From Snowella sp. (GTDB lineage Bacteria > Cyanobacteriota > Cyanobacteriia > Cyanobacteriales > Microcystaceae): a stretch of 40,263 nucleotides of DNA. Position 1 is the first letter of the stretch. The number at the start of each line of letters is the position of its first letter. Where the stretch lies: the NCBI GenBank assembly GCA_003249095.1, contig QBMS01000024.1:1-40263 (forward strand). The letters run 5' to 3'. The notes under the pieces were generated by a model, which saw only the letters and a program-made list of their open reading frames with translations, had not been told where the DNA came from and did no database searches. The position numbers and the translations under genes are program-made. Shown piece by piece: positions 7,686 to 15,195 of the stretch.

Positions 7686-7826
7686 GTGGAAACAACATTA
7701 CTAATCACACTTTTTTGGTCGGCCTTCGCTCTTTTAATTATAGTGAGCGGCGGTATTCTCTATCTCACAACTTTAGAATGGCGCGATCGCCGTCGTCAAG
7801 ATCAGGATAAAAAAATGGGGCGTTAA
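7686..7826 (+). CDS. Tiny single-pass membrane protein downstream of petN (GTG start)
   Basis: A GTG at 7686, 2 nt after the petN stop, opens a 46-residue frame ending in TAA at 7824-7826. The protein begins VETTLLITLFWSAFALLIIV, one hydrophobic helix, and continues SGGILYLTTLEWRDRRRQDQ with a strongly basic and polar tail (positive-inside topology). The only ATG is near the C-terminus, so GTG, coupled to petN termination, is the plausible start. Size and position recall small thylakoid-complex subunits, but I cannot assign it. The coding reading is supported by clean membrane-protein topology and immediate adjacency to petN. Confidence 0.6.
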   Translation: METTLLITLFWSAFALLIIVSGGILYLTTLEWRDRRRQDQDKKMGR

Positions 7827-7845
7827 ACCTTAACGTTAGTTTCTG

Positions 7846-8802
7846 ATGATAGATCTACGCTTACCTAGACGCTTAATTTTTGGTTTTCTAATCGGATTAG
7901 GGCTAATCGTTAGTTTGGTGCTGAATACTGGCTTTCTTGTCCAGGCGGCGACTTCAACGACGAGAGACCCTATTATTATGGCGGCGGGAGATATCGCTTG
8001 CGATCCCCAAAGCTCTAATTTTAACGGTGGCAAGGGAAAAAATGGCAATTGTCAGATGATGGCAACCTCTGATGTCGTTATCAAGGCGAAACCCAATGCG
8101 GTTTTGGCATTAGGGGATAATCAGTACGAAAAGGGTGAATTTGCCAATTTTCAAGCATCCTATGATCCCACCTGGGGAAGATTCAAAGCCATTACCCGTC
8201 CTGTCCCTGGGAATCATGAATATTACGGCAGTAACGCCGAAGGTTACTATCAATATTTCGGTAAGGCCGCAGGCGATCGCGATAAAGGCTATTACAGTTA
8301 CAACTTGGGAAATTGGCATTTGATTGCCCTGAACTCGAATTGTAAGGCGATCGGTGGTTGTAACGTCGGTTCTCCCCAGGAAAAATGGTTAAAAGCCGAT
8401 TTAAAAAAAAATCCGAAAGCTTGCACCCTGGCCTATTGGCACCATCCCCGCTTTTCTTCTGGAACTCACGGAAACAACAAAATCGTTGAAGACCTTTGGA
8501 AAGATTTGTACGACGCAGGGGCCGAATTAGTGCTATCGGGTCACGACCACAGTTATGAACGATTTGCGCCCCAGGGCTTAGACGAAAAGGCCGATCTTCA
8601 AAAGGGGGTTCGACAAATTGTCATCGGCAATGGCGGCAAAAATCTCTATCCCTTTAAAACGATCCGTGCTAATAGTGAAGTTCGTGATAATGAAAGCTAC
8701 GGCGTGCTGAAAGTGGCTCTCCATCCCAAAAGTTATGATTGGGAATTAATGCCGATCGCAGGGGATAGCTTTACCGATAAAGGATCAACCCCCTGCCATT
8801 AA
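7846..8802 (+). CDS. Exported metallophosphoesterase (purple acid phosphatase-like)
   Basis: A 318-residue protein with an N-terminal signal sequence (basic MIDLRLPRR, hydrophobic residues ~11-33, VQAA as a cleavage site). The calcineurin-like phosphoesterase motifs occur in order: MAAGDIAC, LALGDNQYEKG, GNHEYYG, LAYWHHPRFSSG and LVLSGHDHSYERF. These supply the two-metal site. The likely role is periplasmic or surface hydrolysis of phosphate esters; the substrate is not evident. Six cysteines suggest disulfides in an oxidising compartment. It lies 19 nt downstream of the petN-linked small gene, so it may be transcribed with it. It is not obviously a canonical PhoA, PhoX or PhoD. Confidence 0.88.
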   Translation: MIDLRLPRRLIFGFLIGLGLIVSLVLNTGFLVQAATSTTRDPIIMAAGDIACDPQSSNFNGGKGKNGNCQMMATSDVVIKAKPNAVLALGDNQYEKGEFANFQASYDPTWGRFKAITRPVPGNHEYYGSNAEGYYQYFGKAAGDRDKGYYSYNLGNWHLIALNSNCKAIGGCNVGSPQEKWLKADLKKNPKACTLAYWHHPRFSSGTHGNNKIVEDLWKDLYDAGAELVLSGHDHSYERFAPQGLDEKADLQKGVRQIVIGNGGKNLYPFKTIRANSEVRDNESYGVLKVALHPKSYDWELMPIAGDSFTDKGSTPCH

Positions 8803-8892
8803 ATGGAGATCATTCAAAAAAACTTTAATTAACTAGAATAGGTTACGCTTAAATGGCTTAAGCTGGTTGTTAGGCTTTTTTTGGTTGGACTT

Positions 8893-10440
8893 ATGGATTT
8901 TTCTAGTAACATTGCTACTCAACTAAATGCCGGGACTATTCTGCCCGAAGGTATTATTACTGTCACCCTCATCCTGGTTCTGGTGGGGGATTTAATTGTG
9001 GGACGCAGTTCTGCCCGTTGGTTGCCCTATGTCGCGATCGCGGGATTATTGGCTGCCACCGTTGCCTTAGTTTTTGGCTGGAATGCGGCTGATCCCATTA
9101 GCTTTTTAGGATCTTTTAATAGCGATAACCTGAGTATTGTTTTTAGGGGGATTATTGCCCTTTCTACTGCCGTTACCCTCTTGATGTCCGTGCGGTATGT
9201 AGAACAAACGGGAACGGCTCTAGCGGAATTTATTGCCATTATGTTAACCGCAACCCTGGGGGCGATGTTCCTCTGTTCGGCTAACGAATTGGTGATGATT
9301 TTTATTTCCTTAGAAATGCTGAGTATCTCGTCCTATCTAATGACGGGCTACATGAAGCGTGACCCTCGTTCCAATGAAGCGGCTTTAAAATATCTCCTGA
9401 TCGGAGCCTCTAGCTCGGCCATTTTTCTCTACGGACTTTCCCTTTTGTACGGTCTGTCGGGCGGCGAAACTCAATTAAGTGCGATCGCAGCCAAGTTAAC
9501 CGATGTTAGTGGCGGTCAATCACTAGGACTAGCCATTTCCCTCGTTTTTGTGGTTGCGGGGATTGCCTTTAAAATTTCCGCCGTTCCCTTCCACCAATGG
9601 ACACCCGATGTCTATGAAGGTTCTCCCACACCCGTTGTGGCGTTTCTCTCCGTTGGATCTAAGGCCGCAGGATTTGCCCTCGCCATTCGTCTATTAGTAA
9701 CCGCCTTTGCGGTCATTACCGATGAATGGAAAGTCATTTTTATGGCCCTTGCGATCCTCAGTATGGTCTTAGGAAATGTAGTGGCTCTGGCCCAAACCAG
9801 CATGAAACGGATGTTAGCCTATTCTTCCATTGGGCAAGCAGGATTTGTCATGATTGGTCTGACCGCAGGAACCGACGAGGGTTATTCCAGCATGGTGTTT
9901 TATCTGCTGATTTACCTGTTTATGAACCTGGGAGCCTTTACGGGCATTATTCTCTTTACCCTACGGACAGGATCAGACCAAATCAGTGATTATGCAGGAC
10001 TTTACCAAAAAGATCCTTTATTAACCCTTTGTTTGAGTATTTGCCTCCTTTCCTTGGGGGGGATTCCTCCCTTAGCAGGATTTTTTGGGAAAATTTACCT
10101 CTTTTGGGTTGGTTGGCAAGCAGGGCTTTATGGATTAGTCCTATTGGGTTTGTTGACCAGTGTGGTGTCGATTTATTACTACATTCGTGTGGTCAAGATG
10201 ATGGTCGTCAAAGAACCCCAGGAAATGTCTGAGGTAATCAAAAATTATCCTGAAATGCAATGGTCTTTACCTGGAATGCGTCCATTGCAGGTGGGTTTAA
10301 TTTTGACGGTGATTGCAACCTCTGTGGCGGGAATTTTAGCTAATCCCTTATTTACCTTGGCGAATGATTCGGTGACGAGTACGCCCATGTTACAGGCGGC
10401 GGCTTTATCGGCCAAGATTTCCCAGGTTCTTCCCCAATAA
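8893..10440 (+). CDS. ndhB: NAD(P)H-quinone oxidoreductase subunit 2 (NdhB)
   Basis: A 515-residue polytopic protein from ATG 8893. An in-frame TTG at 8881 would add only four residues and is less likely. NdhB is an antiporter-like membrane subunit of cyanobacterial NDH-1, which takes part in respiration, cyclic electron flow and CO2 uptake at the thylakoid. Signature segments include [76 protein letters not shown] and [14 protein letters not shown]. The catalytic-channel Glu and Lys positions are retained. Length is normal for the family. It is followed by a hairpin and T-run. Confidence 0.97.
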   Translation: MDFSSNIATQLNAGTILPEGIITVTLILVLVGDLIVGRSSARWLPYVAIAGLLAATVALVFGWNAADPISFLGSFNSDNLSIVFRGIIALSTAVTLLMSVRYVEQTGTALAEFIAIMLTATLGAMFLCSANELVMIFISLEMLSISSYLMTGYMKRDPRSNEAALKYLLIGASSSAIFLYGLSLLYGLSGGETQLSAIAAKLTDVSGGQSLGLAISLVFVVAGIAFKISAVPFHQWTPDVYEGSPTPVVAFLSVGSKAAGFALAIRLLVTAFAVITDEWKVIFMALAILSMVLGNVVALAQTSMKRMLAYSSIGQAGFVMIGLTAGTDEGYSSMVFYLLIYLFMNLGAFTGIILFTLRTGSDQISDYAGLYQKDPLLTLCLSICLLSLGGIPPLAGFFGKIYLFWVGWQAGLYGLVLLGLLTSVVSIYYYIRVVKMMVVKEPQEMSEVIKNYPEMQWSLPGMRPLQVGLILTVIATSVAGILANPLFTLANDSVTSTPMLQAAALSAKISQVLPQ

Positions 10441-10467
10441 GGAAACTGTAAATTTGAAATTTTTGTT

Positions 10468-10493
10468 AGGTGGGCTGAGTCCTGCCTTTTTTT
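10468..10493 (+). terminator. Probable intrinsic terminator after ndhB
   Basis: AGGTGGG (10468-10474) can pair with CCTGCCT (10481-10487), with two G-U pairs, and a run of Ts follows. It lies 28 nt after the ndhB stop. The stem is imperfect, so confidence is moderate. Confidence 0.5.
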
Positions 10494-10692
10494 ATGGCTA
10501 AGGTTTTGGGGGATGGCGGAATTTCCTAGAATGAGGCTCGTTTCAGATAACTTTGTGATTATTGCAAAGAAATTTCAATCGCGCGCGTTTTTTTTTATCA
10601 TGAAATTTGCTGTATTAAGTCTAAAATTGAGGTGACGATTAGTCTATCGAATCTGAGCTTACCCGACATTTTATTAGAAAGTATTAGCTAAT

Positions 10693-11334
10693 GTGACTAG
10701 TGAAAAGGAAAAAAAGACAAAAATATTTCAATTGTCAGAACAAGAGCTAATCCGACCCATTTTCGATGATGCTTTTGATGTTGTGGCGATCGCTTCATCG
10801 GCGGGGGGAGTCACCGCCCTGTCAGAACTTTTAGCGGAATTGCCCTCGTCTTTTCCCTCTACTATCTTGGTTGTTCAACACCTTTCCCCCAATTATATTT
10901 CCCATTTAGCAGAGATCCTGGCACGAAAGACCCAGTTACCTGTCAAGCCAGCCGAAAATGGAGAACAAGCTCGCCCCAGCACTATTTATATTGCACCCCC
11001 CAATCAACACCTACTTATTGCCCCTGACCGAACCCTTTCCCTAACTCAAACGGAACTGGTTCATTTTCTTCGTCCTTCTGCTGATATACTTTTCAAGTCG
11101 ATAGCCGCCGCCTACGGAAAAAGGGCGATCGCCGTTGTGTTAACAGGAACAGGAAAAGATGGCGCGATGGGTGTAAAGGCTATTCATCAAACAGGCGGAA
11201 CGGTAATCGTTCAAGACCCCGAAACGGCTGAATTTAACGCCATGCCCAAAAACGCGATCGCCACAGGGAGCGTTGATTTTATTTTGCCATTACCTGAAAT
11301 TGCGGAGAAATTAATTGTCCTCGTGACACCGTAA
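10693..11334 (+). CDS. Stand-alone CheB-type methylesterase domain protein
   Basis: A 213-residue protein starting at GTG 10693; the ATG two bases upstream is out of frame and stops at once. It consists only of the CheB catalytic domain, without the receiver domain of chemotaxis CheB. The catalytic residues are visible: Ser36 in ASSAGG, His63 in VVQHLSP and Asp156 in LTGTGKDGAMG. The family segments IYIAPPNQHLLI and RPSADILFKSIA are also present. In the family this domain demethylates or deamidates glutamyl residues of chemoreceptors. No receptor or cheR lies nearby, so the substrate is unknown. An IS element begins directly after the stop. Confidence 0.87.
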   Translation: MTSEKEKKTKIFQLSEQELIRPIFDDAFDVVAIASSAGGVTALSELLAELPSSFPSTILVVQHLSPNYISHLAEILARKTQLPVKPAENGEQARPSTIYIAPPNQHLLIAPDRTLSLTQTELVHFLRPSADILFKSIAAAYGKRAIAVVLTGTGKDGAMGVKAIHQTGGTVIVQDPETAEFNAMPKNAIATGSVDFILPLPEIAEKLIVLVTP

Positions 11335-11354
11335 AAACGTGGGCAACTTGGTAG

Positions 11355-11405
11355 CCTCGCCTCTTTAGAGCGAGGTGGAAAAGTGACTCAAGCGGCTTTA
11401 GCCGC
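11355..11405. repeat. Left-end hairpins of the IS200/IS605 element
   Basis: CCTCG (11355-11359) pairs with CGAGG (11371-11375), and CTCT continues the stem with AGAG around a bulged C. A second hairpin, GCGGC (11392-11396) with GCCGC (11401-11405), has the loop TTTA. Bulged stem-loops just inside the tips are the recognition structures of IS200/IS605 TnpA. Confidence 0.65.
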
Positions 11406-11411
11406 CGTGTC

Positions 11412-11816
11412 CTAATGGTGATGTGGATCTTCAATGTACTTCTGGATAGTGGAAGCACTTACGTTCCCTGCGGTACTAAAAAAATAACTTCTACTCCAAA
11501 GACTAGGAAGCTTCAAAAGCTCTGGGAACTCCTTTCTTAAATAATGGGAAGAACGCCCCTTAAAAAGCTTAACAACCATGTGGATTGGGTCTGTAGGAGG
11601 AAATTCTACAAACAAGTGAATATGATCGGGAGCTATTTCGCAAGCCCTAATATTCCACTTTTTCTCAATAGCCAGTTCTTGCCAGATCTGGTAAAGCCTG
11701 TTTCTAATATCCCCTTTTAGAACGGGCTTTCTTCTTTTGGGGACAAAAACAAGATGAACCACAGCCAGCCCAACCGAGTGATTGTAGTGCTGATATTTAA
11801 AACTTTCTTTTCTCAT
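11412..11816 (-). CDS. tnpA: IS200/IS605 transposase TnpA (Y1 HUH)
   Basis: A 134-residue transposase starting at ATG 11816; an in-frame TTG at 11843 would add nine residues. The HUH motif is His65-Ile-His67 in APDHIHLFVEFPP, and the catalytic tyrosine is Tyr127 in STIQKYIEDP. The protein begins MRKESFKYQHYNHSVGLAVV and contains HLVFVPKRRKPVL, which is typical of the family. It cuts and rejoins single-stranded element ends at hairpin-guided sites. Length is normal and there is no frameshift, so the copy looks intact. It is divergent from tnpB. Confidence 0.93.
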   Translation of the reverse strand: MRKESFKYQHYNHSVGLAVVHLVFVPKRRKPVLKGDIRNRLYQIWQELAIEKKWNIRACEIAPDHIHLFVEFPPTDPIHMVVKLFKGRSSHYLRKEFPELLKLPSLWSRSYFFSTAGNVSASTIQKYIEDPHHH

Positions 11817-11874
11817 ACCCAACAATTCTTTTTTAAGATACAATGTTGATTAGTATATAGTAAACGACAAGCTC

Positions 11875-13125
11875 ATGTATGGATGCCAACAAGTTCTAAT
11901 TCATGCCAGCCCTGATATACAGGCTATTATTGAATACCTGTGTTCGGAGTCGAACAAAGTCTACAACTGCTCTCTTTATTATGCTCGCCAGATCTACATC
12001 AAAACTAGTCGATTAGTCGGAAGGGCGGAAATTTGCGAGGAGATGGCAAAAACCAAGAATCGGCACTTTAAGTCGATGTATGTTTCTTCTGCACAGCAAT
12101 CGTGTAACTCAGTAGCGGAAGCCCTTCGCTCTTTTCGTGAACTAATGAAGCTATGGTATCGAGGAGAACTAGAGGAAAAGCCGTCTCTCCCCAAATACCG
12201 CAAGCAAGGGCTATTCACTGTCTCATACCCAAAGAAATGGTTGAAGCTGACTGATGAGGGGATAAGAATCCCTTTGGGGAATCAGGTCAAGACATGGTTT
12301 GGGATTGCAGAAATCTTTTTGCCCATGCCATCTAATCTTGATTGGCAAAAAATCAAGGAAGTCAGAATTCTTCCTAGAAATGGATGTCTCTATACTGAAT
12401 TCGTTTATTCCGTAGAGGAAATAAAAGCTCAGTTAAGCGAAGGCCATGTTCTGGGAATTGATCATGGAATCAATAATTGGCTGACTTGCGTTTCCAACGT
12501 AGGCACTAGCTTTATTGTGGATGGTAAACATCTAAAGTCTTTGAATCAGTGGTACAACAAAAGAACATCCATTCTCAAGGAAAATCAACCTCAAGGCTTT
12601 TGTTCTAAGCAATTGGCTTCTATCACCGAAAAACGTAACAGGCAAGTCAGAGATGCTATCAACAAAGCCGCTAGGTTAGTCATTAATCATTGTCTTGACA
12701 ACCAAATTGGAACTATTGTTTTTGGATGGAACAAGCATCAAAAAGATTCTGCCAACATGGGATCTAAGACCAACCAAAAGTTTGTTCAAATCCCAACCTC
12801 CAGGCTCAAGGATCGAATTGTTCAACTGTGCGAACAATACGGTATTAAATTTATTGAAACCGAAGAGTCCTATACTTCCAAGGCTTCTTTTGTAGACTCC
12901 GATCCTTTACCCCCATACGGTGAAAAACCCGAAGGGTGGAAGGAATCGGGCAGAAGAGTTAAGCGTGGTCTGTATAGAACCGCAAACAATTGGTACATCA
13001 ACGCTGATTGCAATGGTGCGGCTAACATAATCAGAAAAGTAGCTGTAACGTTGGGGCTTGACCTCAACGGAGCAAGTAGAGGCGTATTGACTTCGCCGTT
13101 AAGAGTTCGTCTTTGGACTACTTAA
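11875..13125 (+). CDS. tnpB: TnpB, RNA-guided nuclease of IS605 family, variant active site
   Basis: A 416-residue RuvC-type protein. The first catalytic Asp is Asp196 in LGIDHGINNW and the last is Asp378 in NADCNGAANI. The usual Glu of RuvC-II is not in its normal place: that strand reads IVFGWNKHQKD, with Gly284 where Glu is expected. A candidate replacement is Glu331 in ETEESYTSKAS. The CxxC zinc-finger pairs of many TnpBs are also absent, and the segment between YTSKAS and NADCNGA has no such cysteines. This layout (YTSKASFxD) belongs to a recognisable TnpB subgroup. Characterised TnpBs cut DNA beside a target motif using an RNA made from the element's right end. Confidence 0.9.
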   Translation: MYGCQQVLIHASPDIQAIIEYLCSESNKVYNCSLYYARQIYIKTSRLVGRAEICEEMAKTKNRHFKSMYVSSAQQSCNSVAEALRSFRELMKLWYRGELEEKPSLPKYRKQGLFTVSYPKKWLKLTDEGIRIPLGNQVKTWFGIAEIFLPMPSNLDWQKIKEVRILPRNGCLYTEFVYSVEEIKAQLSEGHVLGIDHGINNWLTCVSNVGTSFIVDGKHLKSLNQWYNKRTSILKENQPQGFCSKQLASITEKRNRQVRDAINKAARLVINHCLDNQIGTIVFGWNKHQKDSANMGSKTNQKFVQIPTSRLKDRIVQLCEQYGIKFIETEESYTSKASFVDSDPLPPYGEKPEGWKESGRRVKRGLYRTANNWYINADCNGAANIIRKVAVTLGLDLNGASRGVLTSPLRVRLWTT

Positions 13126-13157
13126 GAATCCCCGTACTTCAGTGCGGGGAGTGTCAA
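13030..13157 (+). ncRNA. Predicted TnpB guide RNA scaffold (omega/reRNA) overlapping the right end
   Basis: In characterised TnpB systems the guide RNA scaffold spans the 3' end of tnpB and the right end, and the guide is the flanking DNA. Here the scaffold would cover the tnpB end and the hairpin at 13130-13149 and stop near GTGTCAA (to 13157). The guide would then begin at about 13158. The 5' boundary is a guess. This rests on position and family knowledge, not on a recognised RNA sequence. Confidence 0.3.
13130..13149. repeat. Right-end hairpin of the IS200/IS605 element
   Basis: CCCCGTAC pairs with GTGCGGGG around a TTCA loop, with one T-G pair in the stem. It starts 5 nt after the tnpB stop and is followed by AGTGTCAA. 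It is the expected TnpA recognition hairpin of the right end. Confidence 0.75.
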
Positions 13158-13401
13158 ATCCACTGGTGTAGTGACTAACTTCTTGTCAAAATTTATGGCA
13201 TAGATGAGGCAATATACATCAATAAAAAAGACTATCGTATTATTTTTTACAATTTCTTAATAAAAAAGGGGATAAGGTTAAATCTTCAATCCAAAATACG
13301 GGAATTAGTACAAATAAATTTTCTCGTCTAGGGTTGCTCTATAGACCCAAAATATGTTACAACTTTTACCGTTTATTCTCTTAAGCCAAGGAGTCACCCT
13401 A

Positions 13402-13758
13402 ATGAAAACCTCAAAAGCAACCATCATCAAACCAAATGGCTCCTTAACAGCAATGAATTCCCAGGATCTTCAAATGGAACTCACCCAATCTCTCAAACAG
13501 CCCCATACAGAATCTTTATTATTGGACATGGAAAATATTGATTTTCTCGATAGTGCAGGGTTGATGTCATTAGTTAGGGTTCTCCAATTAGCGATCGGCT
13601 TAGGTAAAAATTTCAGTCTGTGCGCTCTATCCCCTTCCGTCAGGATTATTTTTGAAGTCACTCAACTAGAAAAGAGTTTTACCATTTTTCAAGACGTAAA
13701 ATCCTATCAATCATCCTTAAACACCACTTTATCATTGGATGAATATTTAGTTGCCTAA
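13402..13758 (+). CDS. STAS-domain protein (anti-sigma factor antagonist-like)
   Basis: A 118-residue protein started at ATG 13402, preceded by AAGGAG at 13388-13393; an in-frame ATG at 13354 lacks such a site. It is a single STAS domain with the SpoIIAA-like phosphorylation segment IDFLDSAGLMSL, where Ser51 is the probable phosphate acceptor. In this family the dephosphorylated protein binds a serine kinase/anti-sigma factor in a partner-switching pathway; Ser phosphorylation breaks the interaction. No RsbW-like kinase or PP2C phosphatase gene is nearby, so its partner is unknown. It lies just downstream of the IS element. Confidence 0.85.
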   Translation: MKTSKATIIKPNGSLTAMNSQDLQMELTQSLKQPHTESLLLDMENIDFLDSAGLMSLVRVLQLAIGLGKNFSLCALSPSVRIIFEVTQLEKSFTIFQDVKSYQSSLNTTLSLDEYLVA

Positions 13759-14054
13759 ATCAGTAGATATTTGGAGTAGAATACCGTATCTTAGGTTTTG
13801 TAACTTCTATAAAAAAAACATTGTCTTCCCTCAAAAAAAGAGTCCTTTTATCTCGAAATCGTATGGATATCTTAGAATATATGTTTAGGAATATTTTTGT
13901 AAAATAGTCTGTAATTTCTATCGGACAAGATTGGTAAAAATCTTTCCCGAAATAGACTCAACTCTTTACGGATTAAGGAGTTTAGAAAAAAATCAAACAC
14001 CTTATTAGAACGTTAGTAATTGAATTTCCCAAATTATAGAATATCAAGATATAG
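13759..14054. other. Gene-free AT-rich spacer
   Basis: This spacer lies between the STAS gene and the convergent hpt gene. I see only very short frames (for example 14 codons from 13863) and no convincing gene. The right end leads into an inverted repeat that probably terminates both genes. Confidence 0.4.
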
Positions 14055-14092
14055 GGACTAAGCTCGTAACCTAAAATTACAAAGCTTAGTCC
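14055..14092. terminator. Bidirectional terminator-like inverted repeat
   Basis: GGACTAAGCT (14055-14064) is perfectly complementary to AGCTTAGTCC (14083-14092). AT-rich flanks lie on both sides, and the repeat sits between two convergent genes. The loop is 18 nt and there is no long T-run, so termination is plausible rather than certain. Confidence 0.5.
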
Positions 14093-14107
14093 TAAAATTA
14101 TTAGAAC

Positions 14108-14635
14108 TCAGTCCTTAAAATAATGAATTCCTGGTAATTGACGATACTTTTGATCCACGTCTAATCCATAGCCTAAAACAAAATAATCTGGAATCGAAAA
14201 TCCTAAATAGTCGATTTTTACTTCCCTCTGTCTGCGACTTGGTTTATCCAATAATGAGCAAAGCTTAACAGAGGCAGGCTCTTTTTGAATTAAAAGTTCT
14301 AGGGCTGTGGTAGTAGAAATTCCCGTATCGACGATATCTTCCGCCACTAGAATATGTTTTCCTCGAATATGTCTTGTGTCCACATCCAATAAAAGGGAAG
14401 CTTTCCCCGCGCTAACAGTATTTTCCCGATAACTGGACAATTGGATAAATTCGATATTATCAACGGGAGCATCGATTTCTCGAACCAAATCAGCGATAAA
14501 AATAAAAGAGCCTTTAAGAATCCCCAAAATCGTTAGAGGACAGTCTTGGTAATCTTGATTGATTTCCTTGGCTAGACGTTTAATCGTTATTGAAATTTCT
14601 TCGGGAGAAATCAATGGTGTTAGGGTTTGATTCAT
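14108..14635 (-). CDS. hpt: Hypoxanthine phosphoribosyltransferase
   Basis: A 175-residue type I phosphoribosyltransferase of purine salvage, converting hypoxanthine (and guanine) plus PRPP to IMP or GMP in the cytoplasm. The PRPP-binding loop HILVAEDIVDTGISTT is clear. TILGILKGSFIFIADLVREI, FIQLSSYREN and DYFVLGYGLDVDQKYRQLPG complete the family pattern (active-site Tyr-Arg loop and C-terminal substrate loop). Length is normal. It is convergent with the STAS gene, and upstream lies tRNA-Val. Confidence 0.95.
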   Translation of the reverse strand: MNQTLTPLISPEEISITIKRLAKEINQDYQDCPLTILGILKGSFIFIADLVREIDAPVDNIEFIQLSSYRENTVSAGKASLLLDVDTRHIRGKHILVAEDIVDTGISTTTALELLIQKEPASVKLCSLLDKPSRRQREVKIDYLGFSIPDYFVLGYGLDVDQKYRQLPGIHYFKD

Positions 14636-14801
14636 GGTGTTTAGTATTACATCAATAAAAGGAATATTAGGAGAAATGAGGTTTTAACTTTTCTAAACCT
14701 TAGTGATTCAGCCACACGAGCTTATAAATAAACAATACATAAAAGTTGTCCCTAGCATATTGCCTTGAGTGTTTAAGCTATGATATGATGACAAGTTATA
14801 A

Positions 14802-14875
14802 GGACGTATAGCTCAGTTGGTTAGAGTACATCGTTGACATCGATGGGGTCACTGGTTCGAATCCAGTTACGTCCA
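14802..14875 (+). tRNA. tRNA-Val (GAC)
   Basis: The 7-bp acceptor stem GGACGTA/TACGTCC closes the molecule. The D arm is GCTCAGTTGGTTAGAGT, the anticodon stem CATCG/CGATG holds the loop TTGACAT with anticodon GAC, and the T arm is ACTGGTTCGAATCCAGT. The discriminator is A, and the 3' CCA is not encoded. The GAC anticodon reads GUC/GUU valine codons. Confidence 0.95.
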
Positions 14876-15195
14876 TAAATCTTTAGAATATGTGACTTAA
14901 GTTAATTAAGTAAAAAGATTACTGACCCTGTCTAGGTAGGGGCTTGATTTTAGGGACAATTTTTCGATCATCCTGACTGAAACAGCGATATCAATTCAAA
15001 CAAGCAGAGTTTCTGTCCCCAACCCAACATTTTGGTAAAACCTCAAATCCCTTTTGCCCTTTAGATGACTTTAAAATTAGATAAGTTGTTAATTGTCTAA
15101 AATACATACAGACAAGGGGATTAAGCCCATTTTTACAAGACTGTCAACAGAATCATTATGCAATCTAAATTTGTGACAGCTTAGCACACTAGCAG
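14876..15195. other. Gene-free spacer between tRNA-Val and kaiC
   Basis: About 320 bp of AT-rich DNA downstream of the tRNA and beyond the 3' end of kaiC. Frames are short and broken in all readings I followed. I see no gene, and no terminator strong enough to call for either neighbour. Confidence 0.4.

Larger units (their letters stand above)
11340..13157. mobile_element. IS200/IS605-family insertion sequence (divergent tnpA/tnpB)
   Basis: The element has divergent tnpA (minus) and tnpB (plus) genes separated by about 58 bp, with subterminal hairpins on both sides. The left side has hairpins at 11355-11375 and 11392-11405, next to the tnpA 3' end. The right side has an 8-bp stem at 13130-13149, followed by GGAGTGTCAA. 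These elements transpose as single strands and leave no target duplication or terminal inverted repeats, so the tips given are approximate. Both genes are open over full length, so it may be active. It sits immediately behind the CheB gene without breaking it. Confidence 0.82.

Noticed and set aside
7560-7840. Two CTTAACGT copies upstream of petN and of the metallophosphoesterase as possible Pho boxes
   Set aside because: They are about 250 bp apart and neither has a second repeat at the 11-bp spacing that Pho boxes require.
8840-8880. GCTTAA/TTAAGC hairpin followed by Ts before ndhB
   Set aside because: The stem is only 6 bp of mostly A-T pairs and the T-run starts more than 10 nt later. 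It may be a weak terminator of the phosphoesterase gene but does not stand on its own.
13160-13172. The 11-mer CACTGGTGTAG shared by the IS flank and the right edge of the window (about 40211)
   Set aside because: Repeated 11-mers are expected by chance many times in 40 kb, and no longer similarity surrounds them.
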